Shown: positions 8,411-17,650, counted from the stretch's first letter. The stretch is 64,000 nucleotides of DNA from DATADW01 sp963733905 (GCA_963733905.1 CAVTEU010000006.1:186001-250000); one strand, 5' to 3'. The notes: a model not told the origin generated them from the sequence alone. Program-made: numbers and translations.

Positions 8411-8986
8411 TCATTCGATGGGCAAAGGAGCCTCCGGCTCCTCGGGGATCTCGACCAGCTCCTCGTGCTCCCGCAGAATGGCAACCAGCTTCACCATCTC
8501 GGCCAGCGCCTGGAGGAACAAAAGGGAAAACCCGACCAGCACCATGGTCTTGATCGGCGCCCGGGGGAGCCCGCTCGGGTCGGGTGATTGCTCGTTGATC
8601 CGCCACGACGTCCTCGTGGCCGACCACGACACCCAGATGCCGAGCAGCGAGAAGGGGATCAGCCCGATCAGGTGCCCGCAGAAGTCGATCCACGCCTTTC
8701 TGCGCGGCGTCTGGTTGGTGTACCAGAAGTCGACCCGGACGTTGATGTGGTGCTTGAGGATGTAGGGGAATCCGAGGAGGAAGATCACCGCGTACAGGTA
8801 CCACTGCGCCTCGAGGAGGGCGTTGGTGGTGAGCTGCGTCCCCACCGCGGCGCCTACGTAGCGGAGCACGACGTTGGCGAACCCGATGAAGACCAGCGGC
8901 AGCACGAGGAACCACGAGATCGTGCCCGCAAACTCGGTGATCCGGTCGACACCCCGTTGGTAGCCGAGGGCGATACGCGTCAGCAC
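8411..8986 (-). CDS. dctQ: TRAP transporter small permease DctQ
   Basis: Small membrane subunit that partners DctM. Of 191 residues, four hydrophobic segments are visible (about 20-45, 60-85, 100-120 and 145-165). The conserved core matches the DctQ family: IGFANVVLRYVG, EAQWYLYAVIFLLGFPYILKHHINVRVDFWY and RRKAWIDFCGHLIGLIPFSLLGIW. The C-terminus is acidic and cytoplasmic. First gene of the dctQM operon; the 144 bases upstream separate it from the next membrane-protein gene on the same strand and probably hold its promoter. Confidence 0.92.
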   Translation of the reverse strand: MLTRIALGYQRGVDRITEFAGTISWFLVLPLVFIGFANVVLRYVGAAVGTQLTTNALLEAQWYLYAVIFLLGFPYILKHHINVRVDFWYTNQTPRRKAWIDFCGHLIGLIPFSLLGIWVSWSATRTSWRINEQSPDPSGLPRAPIKTMVLVGFSLLFLQALAEMVKLVAILREHEELVEIPEEPEAPLPIE

Positions 8987-9130
8987 TGAGCGGTCCTCGA
9001 GTGTGCCGAGTCGGGCGTGGTCGGCCAGTGCAACGGTGTCATAGACTCGCTGGCTCGTAGCCCATCACGTGACTGTGATCCCTCCCGGGGCGCGGCGCAG
9101 CCTATACCCGACCCGGTCAGCTGCGACCCG

Positions 9131-9568
9131 CTAGGAAGGGATTGGACCTTCAGGCCTTTCATCGCCGCGGCGCGCCCGAAGCAGGCCGACACCCAGGGTG
9201 ACCAGCGCCGCGGCAAGAACCACTGCGCCCAGCCGGGTGACCGTTGTGCCCAGCGAGGCGGCACCTTCCTCGCCGACGGCGAAGTGGATGAAGAAGCCCC
9301 CTGACTGGAGGAGGATCCCGGCGAGCAGACCCAATCCGAGGATCCAACTGGTTCTCTCCGAGAAGTCGGTACGCCCCAGAAGGATGAAGAAGACGAGGGA
9401 GAGGATCAGGAGAACCCCGGCGTGGGCGTGCCCGGCGCGAAAGAACTGCTCCTCGACCGGGGTCAGCGCCTCCTCGCTGACGAGAAACCCGAGCAGCGAC
9501 CAGCCGCCGAACTCGACGGTGACCAAAGCGAACAGAACGATTGCGGGAAGGACCCGGGTAGCCCTCAT
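9131..9568 (-). CDS. Small four-helix integral membrane protein of unknown function
   Basis: A 145-residue protein with hydrophobic segments at about residues 7-30, 45-65, 72-95 and 105-130. The loop before helix 2 carries a distinctive FFRAGHAHAGVL with two spaced histidines, and helix 3 ends in GGFFIHFAVGEEG. These buried histidines could bind haem or metal, but that is conjecture. I do not recognise the family. No partner gene is obvious; it lies between dctQ and ku on the same strand. Confidence 0.7.
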   Translation of the reverse strand: MRATRVLPAIVLFALVTVEFGGWSLLGFLVSEEALTPVEEQFFRAGHAHAGVLLILSLVFFILLGRTDFSERTSWILGLGLLAGILLQSGGFFIHFAVGEEGAASLGTTVTRLGAVVLAAALVTLGVGLLRARRGDERPEGPIPS

Positions 9569-9654
9569 CGGTCGACCTCCGTGACGGGGACCCTGCGATC
9601 CTCGTCCGCCCGATGAAGTGATGTTGACCGGTTACCGCATCCGGCCGGCGGCTG

Positions 9655-10458
9655 TCAGCTTGCCGCCCGCTTCTTTTCGGAGCCGGTCTTCTCCTTGGTC
9701 GCCTCGACGCTCGCCTTGAGCGCCTCGAGCAGGTCGACCACCTTGGTCGGCTCGGGTGCCTCGGGTATGACCACCTCTTCACCCTCGAGCTTCTTCTGGG
9801 CCATCTCCTGGACGGCCTCCCTCGTGGCGTCGTGGAAGGCGTCGGCGTCGAAGGGTGCCGAGAGGTTGTCGATCAGCATCTCGGCGACCTTTATCTCCTC
9901 GGGGCGAATCTCGACGTCGATGTCGAGCTCTTCGAATTCGGGCTGGCGGATCTCGTCCGGCCAGTACATGGTCTCCATGACCAGGACTTCGTTCTTGGCG
10001 CGGAGCACGGCGAGCTGCTGCTTCTCGCGGATCGCCACCTTGGAAATGGCCACCTTGGCGCTCTCCGTCAGCGCCTCCAGCAGGAGCTTGTAGGCCTTGA
10101 CCCCGCTCTTGTCCGGAGCGAGGTAATAGGTGGACTTGTAATAGATCGGGTCGATCTCCTCGGTGTCGACGAACTGGACGACGTCGACGATCTTGGCGCC
10201 GGATCCCGACGACGCCGCCTCTAGCTCCTCGTCGGTGAAGACCACGTAGTGGCCCTTGTCGACCTCGTAACCGCGGACGATCTCGTCCCAGGTCACCTCT
10301 TTGCCGTCGCTCTCCGCCACCCGTCGGTAGCGGATCGGGCTGTGATCGGTGTCGCGCAGCATCTTGAACTTCGGGGTGCGGTCCTCGGTGGCGCTGTACA
10401 GCGCTACCGGGATGGTGACCAGGCCGAAGGAGATGGCGCCCTTCCAGATACTTCTCAT
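9655..10458 (-). CDS. ku: Non-homologous end-joining protein Ku
   Basis: Bacterial Ku homodimer that encircles DNA double-strand ends and recruits the ligase. The start ATG at 10458 gives the canonical MRSIWKGAISFGLVTIPVALYSA. Further hallmarks: YRRVAESDGKEVTWDEIVRGYE, FVDTEEIDPIYYKSTYYLAPDK, KVAIREKQQLAVLRA and the lysine-rich C-terminus after ALKASVEATKEK. 267 residues, typical. An open frame runs upstream through the tRNA gene, but nothing there resembles Ku. With the LigD-type ligase at 3768 it suggests a minimal two-gene NHEJ system. Confidence 0.96.
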   Translation of the reverse strand: MRSIWKGAISFGLVTIPVALYSATEDRTPKFKMLRDTDHSPIRYRRVAESDGKEVTWDEIVRGYEVDKGHYVVFTDEELEAASSGSGAKIVDVVQFVDTEEIDPIYYKSTYYLAPDKSGVKAYKLLLEALTESAKVAISKVAIREKQQLAVLRAKNEVLVMETMYWPDEIRQPEFEELDIDVEIRPEEIKVAEMLIDNLSAPFDADAFHDATREAVQEMAQKKLEGEEVVIPEAPEPTKVVDLLEALKASVEATKEKTGSEKKRAAS

Positions 10459-10500
10459 AGAAATCGCGAATCTACCGTCTCGATGACCGCTCTGGGGACA

Positions 10501-10626
10501 CGGTTGCTGCCAACCCAGATTTGGGGAGTACCGCCACGGTTGCTTCCAACCCTGGGTTGGCGGGTGGTGGCGCAAGCCGTTCTGTGGGCTCGAGTGGCGG
10601 CTGTGGCGCGCTTCGAACCCTGGGTT
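10501..10626. repeat. Palindromic direct repeats upstream of ku
   Basis: A 17-base unit (10501 and 10538) is repeated with two differences; each contains CCAACCC. The second completes a perfect palindrome CCAACCCTGGGTTGG (10546-10560), and AACCCTGGGTT recurs at 10616-10626. The spacing and position between ku and tRNA-Arg suggest an operator or a local duplication. Nothing else is seen in the gap. Confidence 0.5.
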
Positions 10627-10637
10627 GCAGAAGGGAG

Positions 10638-10709
10638 CGCCCTCGGCAGGATTCGAACCTGCGCACCTGGCTCCGGAGGCCAGTGCTCTATCCCCTGAGC
10701 TACGAGGGC
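10638..10709 (-). tRNA. tRNA-Arg (anticodon CCG)
   Basis: Reads on the minus strand as a full cloverleaf: acceptor GCCCTCG (10709-10703) pairs with CGAGGGC (10645-10639); D arm GCTC...GAGC; anticodon stem CTGGC/GCCAG with loop CTCCGGA, giving anticodon CCG for CGG codons; T arm GCAGG-TTCGAAT-CCTGC. Discriminator base is G and no CCA is encoded. It sits 32 bases beyond the lysA stop and upstream of ku. tRNA genes are common integration points, but no integrase is seen here. Confidence 0.95.
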
Positions 10710-10741
10710 GAGGGATGAGCGATTGTACCGCCACCCTTCGG

Positions 10742-12008
10742 TCAGCTTACGTCGAGCCGGAGCAGGTCCTCGTTGGTCTCCCTCCGCACCACCAACCGGG
10801 CAGACCCGTCCGAGCAGAAGACGACAGCAGGGCGCGGCACCTTGTTGTATGTCGAGCCCATCGAGTGGCCGTAGGCGCCGGTGACCGGGGTGGCGAGGAT
10901 GTCATCGACGGCGATGTCATCGGGGACCGAGCCGTGTTCCACCAGGACGTCGCCCGATTCGCAGTGCTTGCCCACCACCGTGACCGTCCGGGGCCGGGGC
11001 GCATCTACCGCCCGTGGCGAGGAATGTCTCGTAGCCGCTCCCATAGAGCACCGGGCGGGGGTTGTCGCTCATCCCGCCGTCGACCGCCAGGTAGGTGCGG
11101 ATCCCGGGAATGTCCTTGATCGTGATGACCGAGTAGAGGGTGACCGCGGCGGTGGCCACGATGGCCCGCCCCGGCTCGACCAGGACCTGAGACTTCACGC
11201 CCTCGCCGCGGACCGCCTGTTCGATCGTCTCGATCCAGGCGGTCAGACCTGGAGCCTCTTCGCCCTCGACGTAGGGGACGCCGAGCCCACCTCCCAGCGA
11301 CAGCTCGGGCAGGTCGAAGGGCGCCGCCACAGCGGCGACTATCCGCGCCGCCCGCTCGAACGACTCGAGCCGGAAAACCTGACTGCCGATGTGGGCGTGG
11401 AGACCACGCAGGTCCATCGACGAGGATCCCCGTGCCCGCTCCACCGCCTCGGCAGCGGCACCGGTCGACACGGTGAAGCCGAATTTGGTGTCGTCGTGAC
11501 CGGTGGCGGTGAAGCGATGGGTGTGCGCCTCCACACCGGGGGTGATCCGGACCAGGACCGGTGCCGGTCTGGCGCCGGCGAGACGGTCGAGGCGGTCCAT
11601 CTCGTCGAAAGAGTCGACCACGATCCGCCCCACACCAATCTCGAGCGCCGCCGCCAGTTCTTCGTCGCTCTTGGCGTTGCCGTGGAGCACCAACTTGTCC
11701 GGCGGCACCCCGGCGGCGAGCGCCACGTGCATCTCTCCGCCGCTGGCCACGTCGAGCAGCATCCCCTCCTCGTCGGCGAGTCGGGCCATGGCGACGCAGT
11801 GGAACGCCTTGGTGGCATAGACGGCGCCCCCCGGCAGGGCGGTCACCGCCTCGCGGCATCTCGCCCGGAGGTGCTCCTCGTCGTACACGAAGAGTGGGGT
11901 TCCGAACTCGGCGGCCAATTCGAGCGTGTCGCACCCCCCGATGCTGAGCCGCCCGCGGTCGACCGATGCGGTGTCGGGGAGGAGATGGCGGGGGAGCGGG
12001 CCGGCCAT
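10742..12008 (-). CDS. lysA: Diaminopimelate decarboxylase, frameshifted
   Basis: Last step of lysine synthesis: PLP-dependent decarboxylation of meso-diaminopimelate. The PLP lysine is in AVYATKAFHCVAMARL (near residue 67); also HGNAKSDEEL, the LRGLHAHIGSQ strand, SLGGGLGVPY and VEPGRAIVATA (PLP phosphate binding). The C-terminal part (VVGKHCESGDVL, with the active-site Cys, and GAYGHSMGSTYN) is in another frame; an indel near 11011-11016 accounts for it. Start ATG 12008. In mycobacteria lysA directly precedes thrA; here 17 kb of sugar genes lie between them and lysA is inverted. Confidence 0.95.
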
Positions 12009-12033
12009 GAGCGGTCCCGGAGGCTAGGCATCC

Positions 12034-12090
12034 CCCCGTTTTGGCGTCACCGGACGCGGTCATGCCGCGTTTCCTGACGCCAAAACGGGG
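12034..12090. promoter_or_regulatory. Nested inverted repeat between divergent lysA and Gfo/Idh genes
   Basis: A perfect 16-bp inverted repeat, CCCCGTTTTGGCGTCA (12034-12049) and its complement (12075-12090), encloses a smaller perfect 6-bp repeat ACGCGG/CCGCGT (12054-12059, 12065-12070). A possible -10 (TATACA, 12104-12109) for the plus-strand gene follows, so the right arm would overlap its -35 region. This could be a shared operator, a cruciform or a relic of a small mobile element. Confidence 0.65.
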
Positions 12091-12141
12091 TTTGGGGCCT
12101 GTCTATACAATCGGCGCCCGTCGACGAGGTGGAGGGAATCG

Positions 12142-13342
12142 ATGCGGAGCCATCGCATCACCATGCTGGGGACCGGGCTGATCGGTGAGTTCTACACGCA
12201 GACTCTCCATGGCCAGCGGGGGCGGGACCGCGTCGAAGTCGTCTACTCGCGCAGCGAGGAGCGCGGCGCCGCTTTCAGCGAGCGATGGGCCATCCCCCGG
12301 TTCACCACCAGCATGGAAGATGCCGTGGCCGACCCCGACACCGACGTGGTCGTGGTGGGACTGCCCAACCATCTCCACGAGGAGGCCATCGCCACCGCCG
12401 CCAAGCACGGCAAGGCGGTGCTCTGCACCAAGCCCCTGGCGCGCGACGCGGCCGAGGCGAAGCGGATCCTCGACACCGTGGAGTCGGCCGGTGTCTTCGC
12501 CGGATACCTCGAGGACCTCTGCTACACGCCAAAGTCGCTCAAGGCGGTGGCGGCGGTGAGGGACGGTGCCGATCGGCGAGGTCACCTGGGTGCGCTCCAG
12601 GGAGACCCACCCCGGTCCGCACAGCGCCTGGTTCTGGGACGGCCGGCTCACCGGGGGCGGCGCCATCATCGATCTCGGGTGCCACTGCATCGAGATCATC
12701 CGCAACTTCGTCGGCAAGGACAACCGGCCGGTCGAGGTGATGTGCTGGACCGACACCTTCGTCCATCCCATCGACGACGAGGACAACGCCATCGCCCTCA
12801 TCCGCTTCGAGTCCGGCGCCATCGGCCAGTTCGAGGTGAGTTGGACTTTCCGCGGCGGGATGGACCTGCGTGACGAGGTGGCCGGCACCGACGGCACCAT
12901 CTGGCTCAACCATTTCCTCCGCACCGGATATGAGATGTTCACCGCCGGAGGGAGCAGCGGGTACGTCGCCGAGAAAGCCGAGACCGAGAAGGGTTGGCTC
13001 TTCCCGGTGGGTGACGAGGTCTCCGAGTTGGGCTACGTGGACATGTTCAGCGACATGTTCGACGCCATGGACCGAGGCGGCGAGCCACAGGAGACCTTTT
13101 ACGACGGTTACGTGGTCAACGCCATCATGGACGCCTGCTACCGGTCGGCCGAGTCGAGGCGCTGGGAGCCGGTCGACCTGGAGTGGCGCGGTGGGGAGGC
13201 GGAGCGCATCCAGCGCGAGCCGGCCACCTACGACGGGCACATCGTCATCAAGGAGGAGACCCTCCCCGACGGCAGGCGCAAGCTGATCCTCAAGGACCCG
13301 GCAAGCGGCGACTTCGTCGACCGGATCGTCGCCGGGGGGTGA
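12142..13342 (+). CDS. Gfo/Idh/MocA family oxidoreductase, frameshifted
   Basis: NAD(P)-dependent sugar/polyol dehydrogenase-like protein. N-terminal Rossmann half: ITMLGTGLIGEFYTQTL, VVYSRSEERGAAF, VVVVGLPNHLHEEAI and the catalytic CTKPLARDAAEA (Lys of the EKP-type motif, here TKP). The C-terminal half (GEVTWVRSRETHPGPHSAWFWDGRLTGGGAI, DLGCHCIEIIRNF with the conserved DxxxH) is in another frame; removing one base at about 12567-12571 restores the fusion. About 400 residues. Its stop overlaps the GTG of the next gene, so they form an operon. Substrate unknown; likely a sugar-acid or inositol-like compound. Confidence 0.88.
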
Positions 13343-14097
13343 CGCTTCGACTCGAGGTGCTCCCCACCTCTCGATGGGCGGAGGGTGTCGCCGAGGAGTT
13401 GGCAGATCGTCTCCGGGCGAACCCGCGCTTGCGGATGTGCCTGGCATCCGGGCATACCCCCACACCTGTGTATCAAGCGCTGGTGTCCGGTGGCGCATCT
13501 CTGGCCGACTCCGAGGTGCTTCTCCTCGACGAGTTCATCGGGCTCCCCATCGGTCACCCCGGGAGATGCGAGTCGATGCTGCGCCGCCAACTGATCGACC
13601 ACGTCGAGGTGGGCCGGTTTCACCGGATAGACGTCGACGCCGCCCGACCTCGACGCCGAGTGCGTTCGTATCGACGCCATCGCCAGGGATGGCATCGACC
13701 TGGCGGTTCTCGGGCTCGGGTCCAACGGGCACCTGGGGATGAACGAGCCTGGATCGGAGCCGCATGACCCGACCCGGGTGGTCGAGCTCGCCCAGGAGAC
13801 CGAGATGGGTTGGCCCGGTATGGGATCGATTCGCCCCTCGAACCACGGGGTGACGGTGGGAATGGCGCAACTCCTCGCCGCCAGCGAGGTCTGGCTGCTG
13901 GTAACCGGCGACAGAAAGCGGGGGATCCTGCAGACGGGTTCTCGAGGGTCCGGTGGGTCCGGAGTGCCCGGCGTCGTTCTTGAGGGAGCACCGCAACGCC
14001 ATCGTCTGGGCCGACGAAGCGGCGTCTGGAACCCGGGCCGGAGGCGTCTCGGCATCAATTCATCCAGAATGGGCAGGCACAAGGAGGGTTCCCATGA
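13339..14097 (+). CDS. NagB-like glucosamine-6-phosphate deaminase/isomerase family, multiply frameshifted
   Basis: Family enzymes convert an amino-sugar 6-phosphate to keto-sugar phosphate plus ammonia. Seen: LASGHTPTPVYQAL (phosphate loop), VLLLDEFIGLPIGHPGRCESM (catalytic Asp in DE-[FY]-[IV]-G), then in a second frame GLGSNGHLGMNEPGS and VTVGMAQLLAASEVWLLVTGDRK, then in a third frame ECPASFLREHRNAIVWADEAA. Shifts lie near 13643 and 13936, and a further one near the 3' end is likely because no stop is met in frame. The catalytic Asp of E. coli NagB (D141 in VDGH) is Asn here (SNGH), hinting at a different substrate or a subfamily. Confidence 0.75.
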
Positions 14098-14435
14098 TCA
14101 CCGGAATCCACGCCATGTTCTTCACCCCCGGTGCCGACGCGTTGCGGCCGTTCATCCGCGACACCCTGGGGATGCCGGCCACCGACACGGGGGACGGTTG
14201 GCTGATCTTCCGGGCACCGGCAGGCGAGATCGGCTGTCACCCCGACGAGTCGGTGCGGCACGACGTCTCGTTTACCTGCGACGACATCGAAGCCACGGTG
14301 GATGAGCTCAAGTCAAAGGGCGTCGAGTTCACCACCGAGGTAAAGGACTACGGGTACGGCCCCACCACCCGTTTCCTCATGCCCGGCGGCGTCGAAGTCG
14401 AGCTCTACCAGCCCAACTACAAACTGGACGACTGA
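14094..14435 (+). CDS. VOC (glyoxalase/bleomycin-resistance fold) family protein
   Basis: A 113-residue single VOC domain, a metal-dependent fold used by lyases, isomerases and dioxygenases. Pattern: GIHAMFFTPGADALRPFIRDTLGMP, GWLIFRAP, DVSFTCDDIEATVDELKSKGVEF and PGGVEVELYQPNY, with potential metal ligands His6 and Glu near residue 104. The start is ATG 14094, preceded by AAGGAGGG at ideal spacing. The upstream deaminase frame probably ends across this start (ATGA-type overlap), so it closes the Gfo/Idh-NagB operon. Substrate unknown. Confidence 0.82.
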   Translation: MITGIHAMFFTPGADALRPFIRDTLGMPATDTGDGWLIFRAPAGEIGCHPDESVRHDVSFTCDDIEATVDELKSKGVEFTTEVKDYGYGPTTRFLMPGGVEVELYQPNYKLDD

Positions 14436-14459
14436 GTCGATCACAGTGGGGAGTTCGGT

Positions 14460-14580
14460 AGCCCCCCTACCCGCTGCTCCGCAGCGGGTCCCTTCCCCCC
14501 TGCGGGGGGACGGAAGAAGAATATCTGCCTCCCCCCGGCGGGGGGAGTACCCGACGCGTAGCGTGGGGGAGGGGGGCTGG
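14460..14580. repeat. GC-rich palindromic intergenic element (copy 2)
   Basis: Contains CCCGCTGC/GCAGCGGG (14470-14477 and 14481-14488, loop TCC), then a C-run/G-run block ending GGGGGGACGGAAG. A second near-perfect stem CTCCCCCCG/CGGGGGGAG follows at 14529-14547. The first block matches those at 421-467 (inverted) and 30788-30840. It lies between convergent genes, where it may act as a bidirectional terminator. Confidence 0.75.
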
Positions 14581-14642
14581 TTCACTCCCAAAGGTGCGAC
14601 AGTCCGTGGACTTCCATTCGCCTTCCGGCTTCCGACTCCGCT

Positions 14643-15575
14643 CTAGCCCCAGTCCAGCCATGCTGGCCGGATTGGCGACGAGGATCTTATGCCGGATGAC
14701 GTCGTCGATCCCAGCGCCGTCGAGTATCTCGGCAAACCCGGTGGCCAGCCAGGCGAGGCCGGGGGAACCTCCGAGCGTTTTCCAGAGCGTCCTGCGGGCG
14801 GCGTCGGTGCCGAGGAGGATCTGATCGGCATGGCCCTCCTCGACCATCAATGCGACGAGGGTTGCGGTCGGGTTGGGCTCAGGACCGTTGTGGCGCAGCG
14901 CCTGGTCGTACTCCAGGCGTACCCCGGTAGCGAGCAGGTCACGGTGGTATCCGGGATCGGTGACTTTGTCGGTGTGCGAGAGCACCACCCGACGGAGGGG
15001 GACGCCGAGGTCGGAGAACGTCTCCACTTGCCCCATACCTCCTTCGCCGCCCTCACAGTGGGTGATGATGGGGGCTCCTGTGGTGCGGTGCGCCTCGGCG
15101 GCGGCCTCGAATTGTCCCCGCTCAATCGGGTCGGGGGTCTCGCCCAGGGTCGCAATCTTGATCACGCCGCAACGGTTCTCGGTTCCGTCGGCGCCGATGG
15201 TGAGGTCGCTGACGAAACGCGCCGCCAAAGTGCGTCGCCGGCTCGGTGCGCGACCAGTGGTCCTCGGGATACCAACGGACGGCGTGCGCGCCGGTGGCTG
15301 GCGACCAACTGAACACCTTGCTCTCCCGACTGACCTCGACCAGCCTTGCGACGTCGCGTCCCGCATCACCGGGGATGGCATCGACCATCGTCCCAACCCG
15401 GCGGCTGCAGAGCAGAGACGCAACTCGGCGGCGGCGTCCTCGACCGACGAAGGCGGAACTCGGGGAACGTCGCCTCGACGGACGGGCTGTCGAGGATGAC
15501 GTGCTCGTGGGCGTAGGTGACACCCAGCGTGTCGGCGGGAACATCCCCGAGGACGGTGCGGACGGTCACCGTCAA
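14643..15575 (-). CDS. Phosphotriesterase-family metal-dependent hydrolase, multiply frameshifted
   Basis: Binuclear-metal TIM-barrel hydrolase; characterised relatives include phosphotriesterases and sugar-lactone hydrolases. Metal ligands are visible across frames: HEH in VTYAHEHVILDSP, the carboxylated Lys in RCGVIKIATLG, His in PIITHCEGG, His in VVLSHTDKVTDP and Asp in ILLGTDAARR. Shifts fall near 15445, 15394 and 15232. The 3' end runs on past a probable stop at 14643, so a further shift there is likely. Its start overlaps the isomerase stop (ATGA), making it the last gene of the sugar operon; a lactonase role after the Gfo/Idh dehydrogenase is my inference. Confidence 0.8.
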
Positions 15576-16486
15576 TGGACGTATGGCGCCAGCACGTCGC
15601 GTGCCAGTTGGAAGCCCCGCTTCACCAACTCGTCAGAGCTCTCCCATTGCCGGTCCTCGTGCTCGATGCAGCACACGTAGTCGTACCCCGCACGGTAGAG
15701 GGCGGCGAACAACCGGTCCCAGGGAACCTCACCCAATCCGGGAAGCCGGGGGACCTGCCATCCGATCCCGGCGGAGAGGATGCCGTTCTCGTAGAGCCCG
15801 TTCTGGTCGACCTCCAGGTCCTTGGCATGGAAGTGGTAGAAGCGCTCGCCGAACTCATCCACCGCCGCCTCGATGTCGATCATCTGCCAGACCAGATGCG
15901 ACGGGTCGAAGTTGAGCCCGACCGTCTCTCCGAACTCCTCGAACATCGTGCGCCACATGCTCGGCGTGTGGGCCAGGTTGTGCCCTGAGGGCCACTCGTC
16001 GTGCGAGAAGATCATCGGGCAGTTCTCGATGGCGATCCGTACTCCCTGATCGGCGGCGTGGTTCACCAACTCCGGCCACACCTTCTTGGCATCGGCCCAG
16101 TTGTCCGCCTGGGTCTTTGGGCGTCGGCCCCGATGAACGTGTTGACCACGGGGACATCGAGCAGTCGCGGCCGCGGTGATCACCTTCTTGATGTGGGCGC
16201 GGACCGTCTCGGCGTGCTCGGGGTCGGGGTGGAGCGGGTTGGGGTAGTAGCCCAGTCCCGATATCGAGATTCCCCGCTTGGCCAGGTCCTCGACGATCTC
16301 CGATGCCCGCGCTTCGGACAGGTCCTCGACGTCGATGTGGGTGACGCCGCCATAGCGCCGAGCGACACCCTCGCCCTTTGGCCAGGCGCACACCTCGAGC
16401 ATCTCGAACCCCTCGGCGGCGGACCAGTCGGCCACCTCCTCGAGCGGGGTCGTGGCGAAGGGTGCGGTGAGCAGTCCCATCTTCAT
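15572..16486 (-). CDS. Sugar phosphate isomerase/epimerase (xylose-isomerase-like TIM barrel), locally frameshifted
   Basis: AP-endonuclease-2/IolE-like fold; members isomerise or dehydrate sugars and inositols. The protein begins MKMGLLTAPFATTPLEEVADW, continues GFEMLEVCAWP, GISISGLGYYPNPLHPD, IAIENCPMIFSHDEWPSG (metal Glu), GLNFDPSHLVWQ (Asp and His), YHFHAKDLEVD and ends CCIEHEDRQW (Glu), giving the expected four metal ligands. A short stretch around 16115-16170 is out of frame (it should read VPVVNTFIGAD), flanked by two compensating indels. TAGGAGGA precedes the ATG at 16486. It is 11 bases after the Gfo/Idh stop. Confidence 0.88.
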   Translation of the reverse strand: MKMGLLTAPFATTPLEEVADWSAAEGFEMLEVCAWPKGEGVARRYGGVTHIDVEDLSEARASEIVEDLAKRGISISGLGYYPNPLHPDPEHAETVRAHIKKVITAAATARCPRGQHVHRGRRPKTQADNWADAKKVWPELVNHAADQGVRIAIENCPMIFSHDEWPSGHNLAHTPSMWRTMFEEFGETVGLNFDPSHLVWQMIDIEAAVDEFGERFYHFHAKDLEVDQNGLYENGILSAGIGWQVPRLPGLGEVPWDRLFAALYRAGYDYVCCIEHEDRQWESSDELVKRGFQLARDVLAPYVH

Positions 16487-16497
16487 CTTCGGTCCTC

Positions 16498-17650
16498 CTA
16501 TCGCTCGACTTTCACCCAGCGGCGCTCGTCGGAACTGCGAGCCACCGCTTCGGTCACCGCCACCGCATCGTGGCCGTCGGCGAACGTCGGGTAGCGGGGG
16601 TTCTCCGGCTGGCGGCCTTCGGCCACGGCGGCGTAGACCTCGGCGAAGAGCGCCCGGAAGGTGTCGGGGTACCCCTCGACGTGACCACCGGGATAGCCAA
16701 TGAGGCGGGCGACGTCTTCGGTTGCCAGCGCCGGGTCGCGCTGCCAGATCTCGTTGGGGCGTCCCCGGTGGCCGATCCAGAGCCGGTCGGGGTCCTCGGA
16801 GTACCACGACAGGGCGGCGGCGGAACCGTCCACCTCGAGGTTCAACGAGTTCTTCCTCCCCGCCGAGATCTGGGAGATGGTGAGGACCCCGCGCGCCCCG
16901 TCCTCGAACCTGAGCAATACCCCGGCGGCATCGTCGGAGGTCATCTCCTCCTCGATCAGGTCGTCGGTTTCACTCGTCTTGGCGAATGTCTCCACCGGGC
17001 CCGGGGGATGCCGGCGGACGGGGATGAGGGTGTGTAGGTCGGCCATGACCTCGGTGATCCGCTGCCCGGTCACGAACCGAGCCAGGTCGAGCCAGTGCGA
17101 ACCGATGTCCGCCACCGCCCGCAACCTTCCCGCCTTTTCCGACTCGAGCCGCCAGTTCCAGTCGGTCTCGAGGAGCAGCCAATCCTGGACGTAGCCCCCG
17201 TGGACCAGCAGCGGCCTCCCGATCTCGCCGGTCCGTGACCAGCGCCTCCGCCTGATGGCAGAGCGGATAGAAGCGGATGTTGAAGCAGACGGCGTGCACC
17301 TTGCCGCTTGCCTCGGCACGGGCGAGCAGGTCGGCTGTCTCGGCGGTGTCGAGCGCCAGCGGCTTCTCGCAGACGACGTGCTTCCCGGCGTCGAGGACGG
17401 CCCGGACCTGTTCGGCGTGGAGGTGATTGGGGGTGGCGAGGTGCACAACGTCGACATTGGGGTCGTCGAGGGCGGTTTCCAGGTCCGGGAAGGCGGGGGG
17501 GAGGTTGGCCGCCTCCGCCTTCTCCCTGGCCCGCTCCGGGCTCGAGCCGACCACGCCGATCACTTCCACGCCGATCCGGCGCAGCGCTTCGACGTGAGCC
17601 ACGCCGATGAACCCGACCCCGACGACTGCGGCCCCGATGTCCGATTTCAT
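16498..17650 (-). CDS. Gfo/Idh/MocA family oxidoreductase, frameshifted
   Basis: Second sugar dehydrogenase-like protein of the island. Rossmann half: IGAAVVGVGFIGVAHVEAL, VVGSSPERA, VVHLATPNHLHAEQV and the classic catalytic CEKPLALDTAET. After a shift near 17228-17238 the substrate-binding half continues: GRPLLVHGGYVQDWL, DIGSHWLDLARFV (conserved DxGxHxxD) and LIGYPGGHVEGYPDTF. About 383 residues. It follows the ABC permease by 9 bases and precedes the isomerase by 11, so it is transcribed with the importer and probably acts on the imported sugar. Confidence 0.9.

Noticed and set aside
7948..8553. A plus-strand reading frame rich in His, Arg and Glu opposite dctM
   Set aside because: Low-complexity antisense artefact; the opposite strand encodes a recognisable TRAP permease.
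9655..10734. A longer Ku protein starting at 10734
   Set aside because: The extra 92 residues run through tRNA-Arg and repeats, and the canonical Ku start is at 10458.
10638..12141. An integrated prophage or genomic island with attachment sites at tRNA-Arg
   Set aside because: No integrase, recombinase, phage gene or second copy of the tRNA 3' end was seen.
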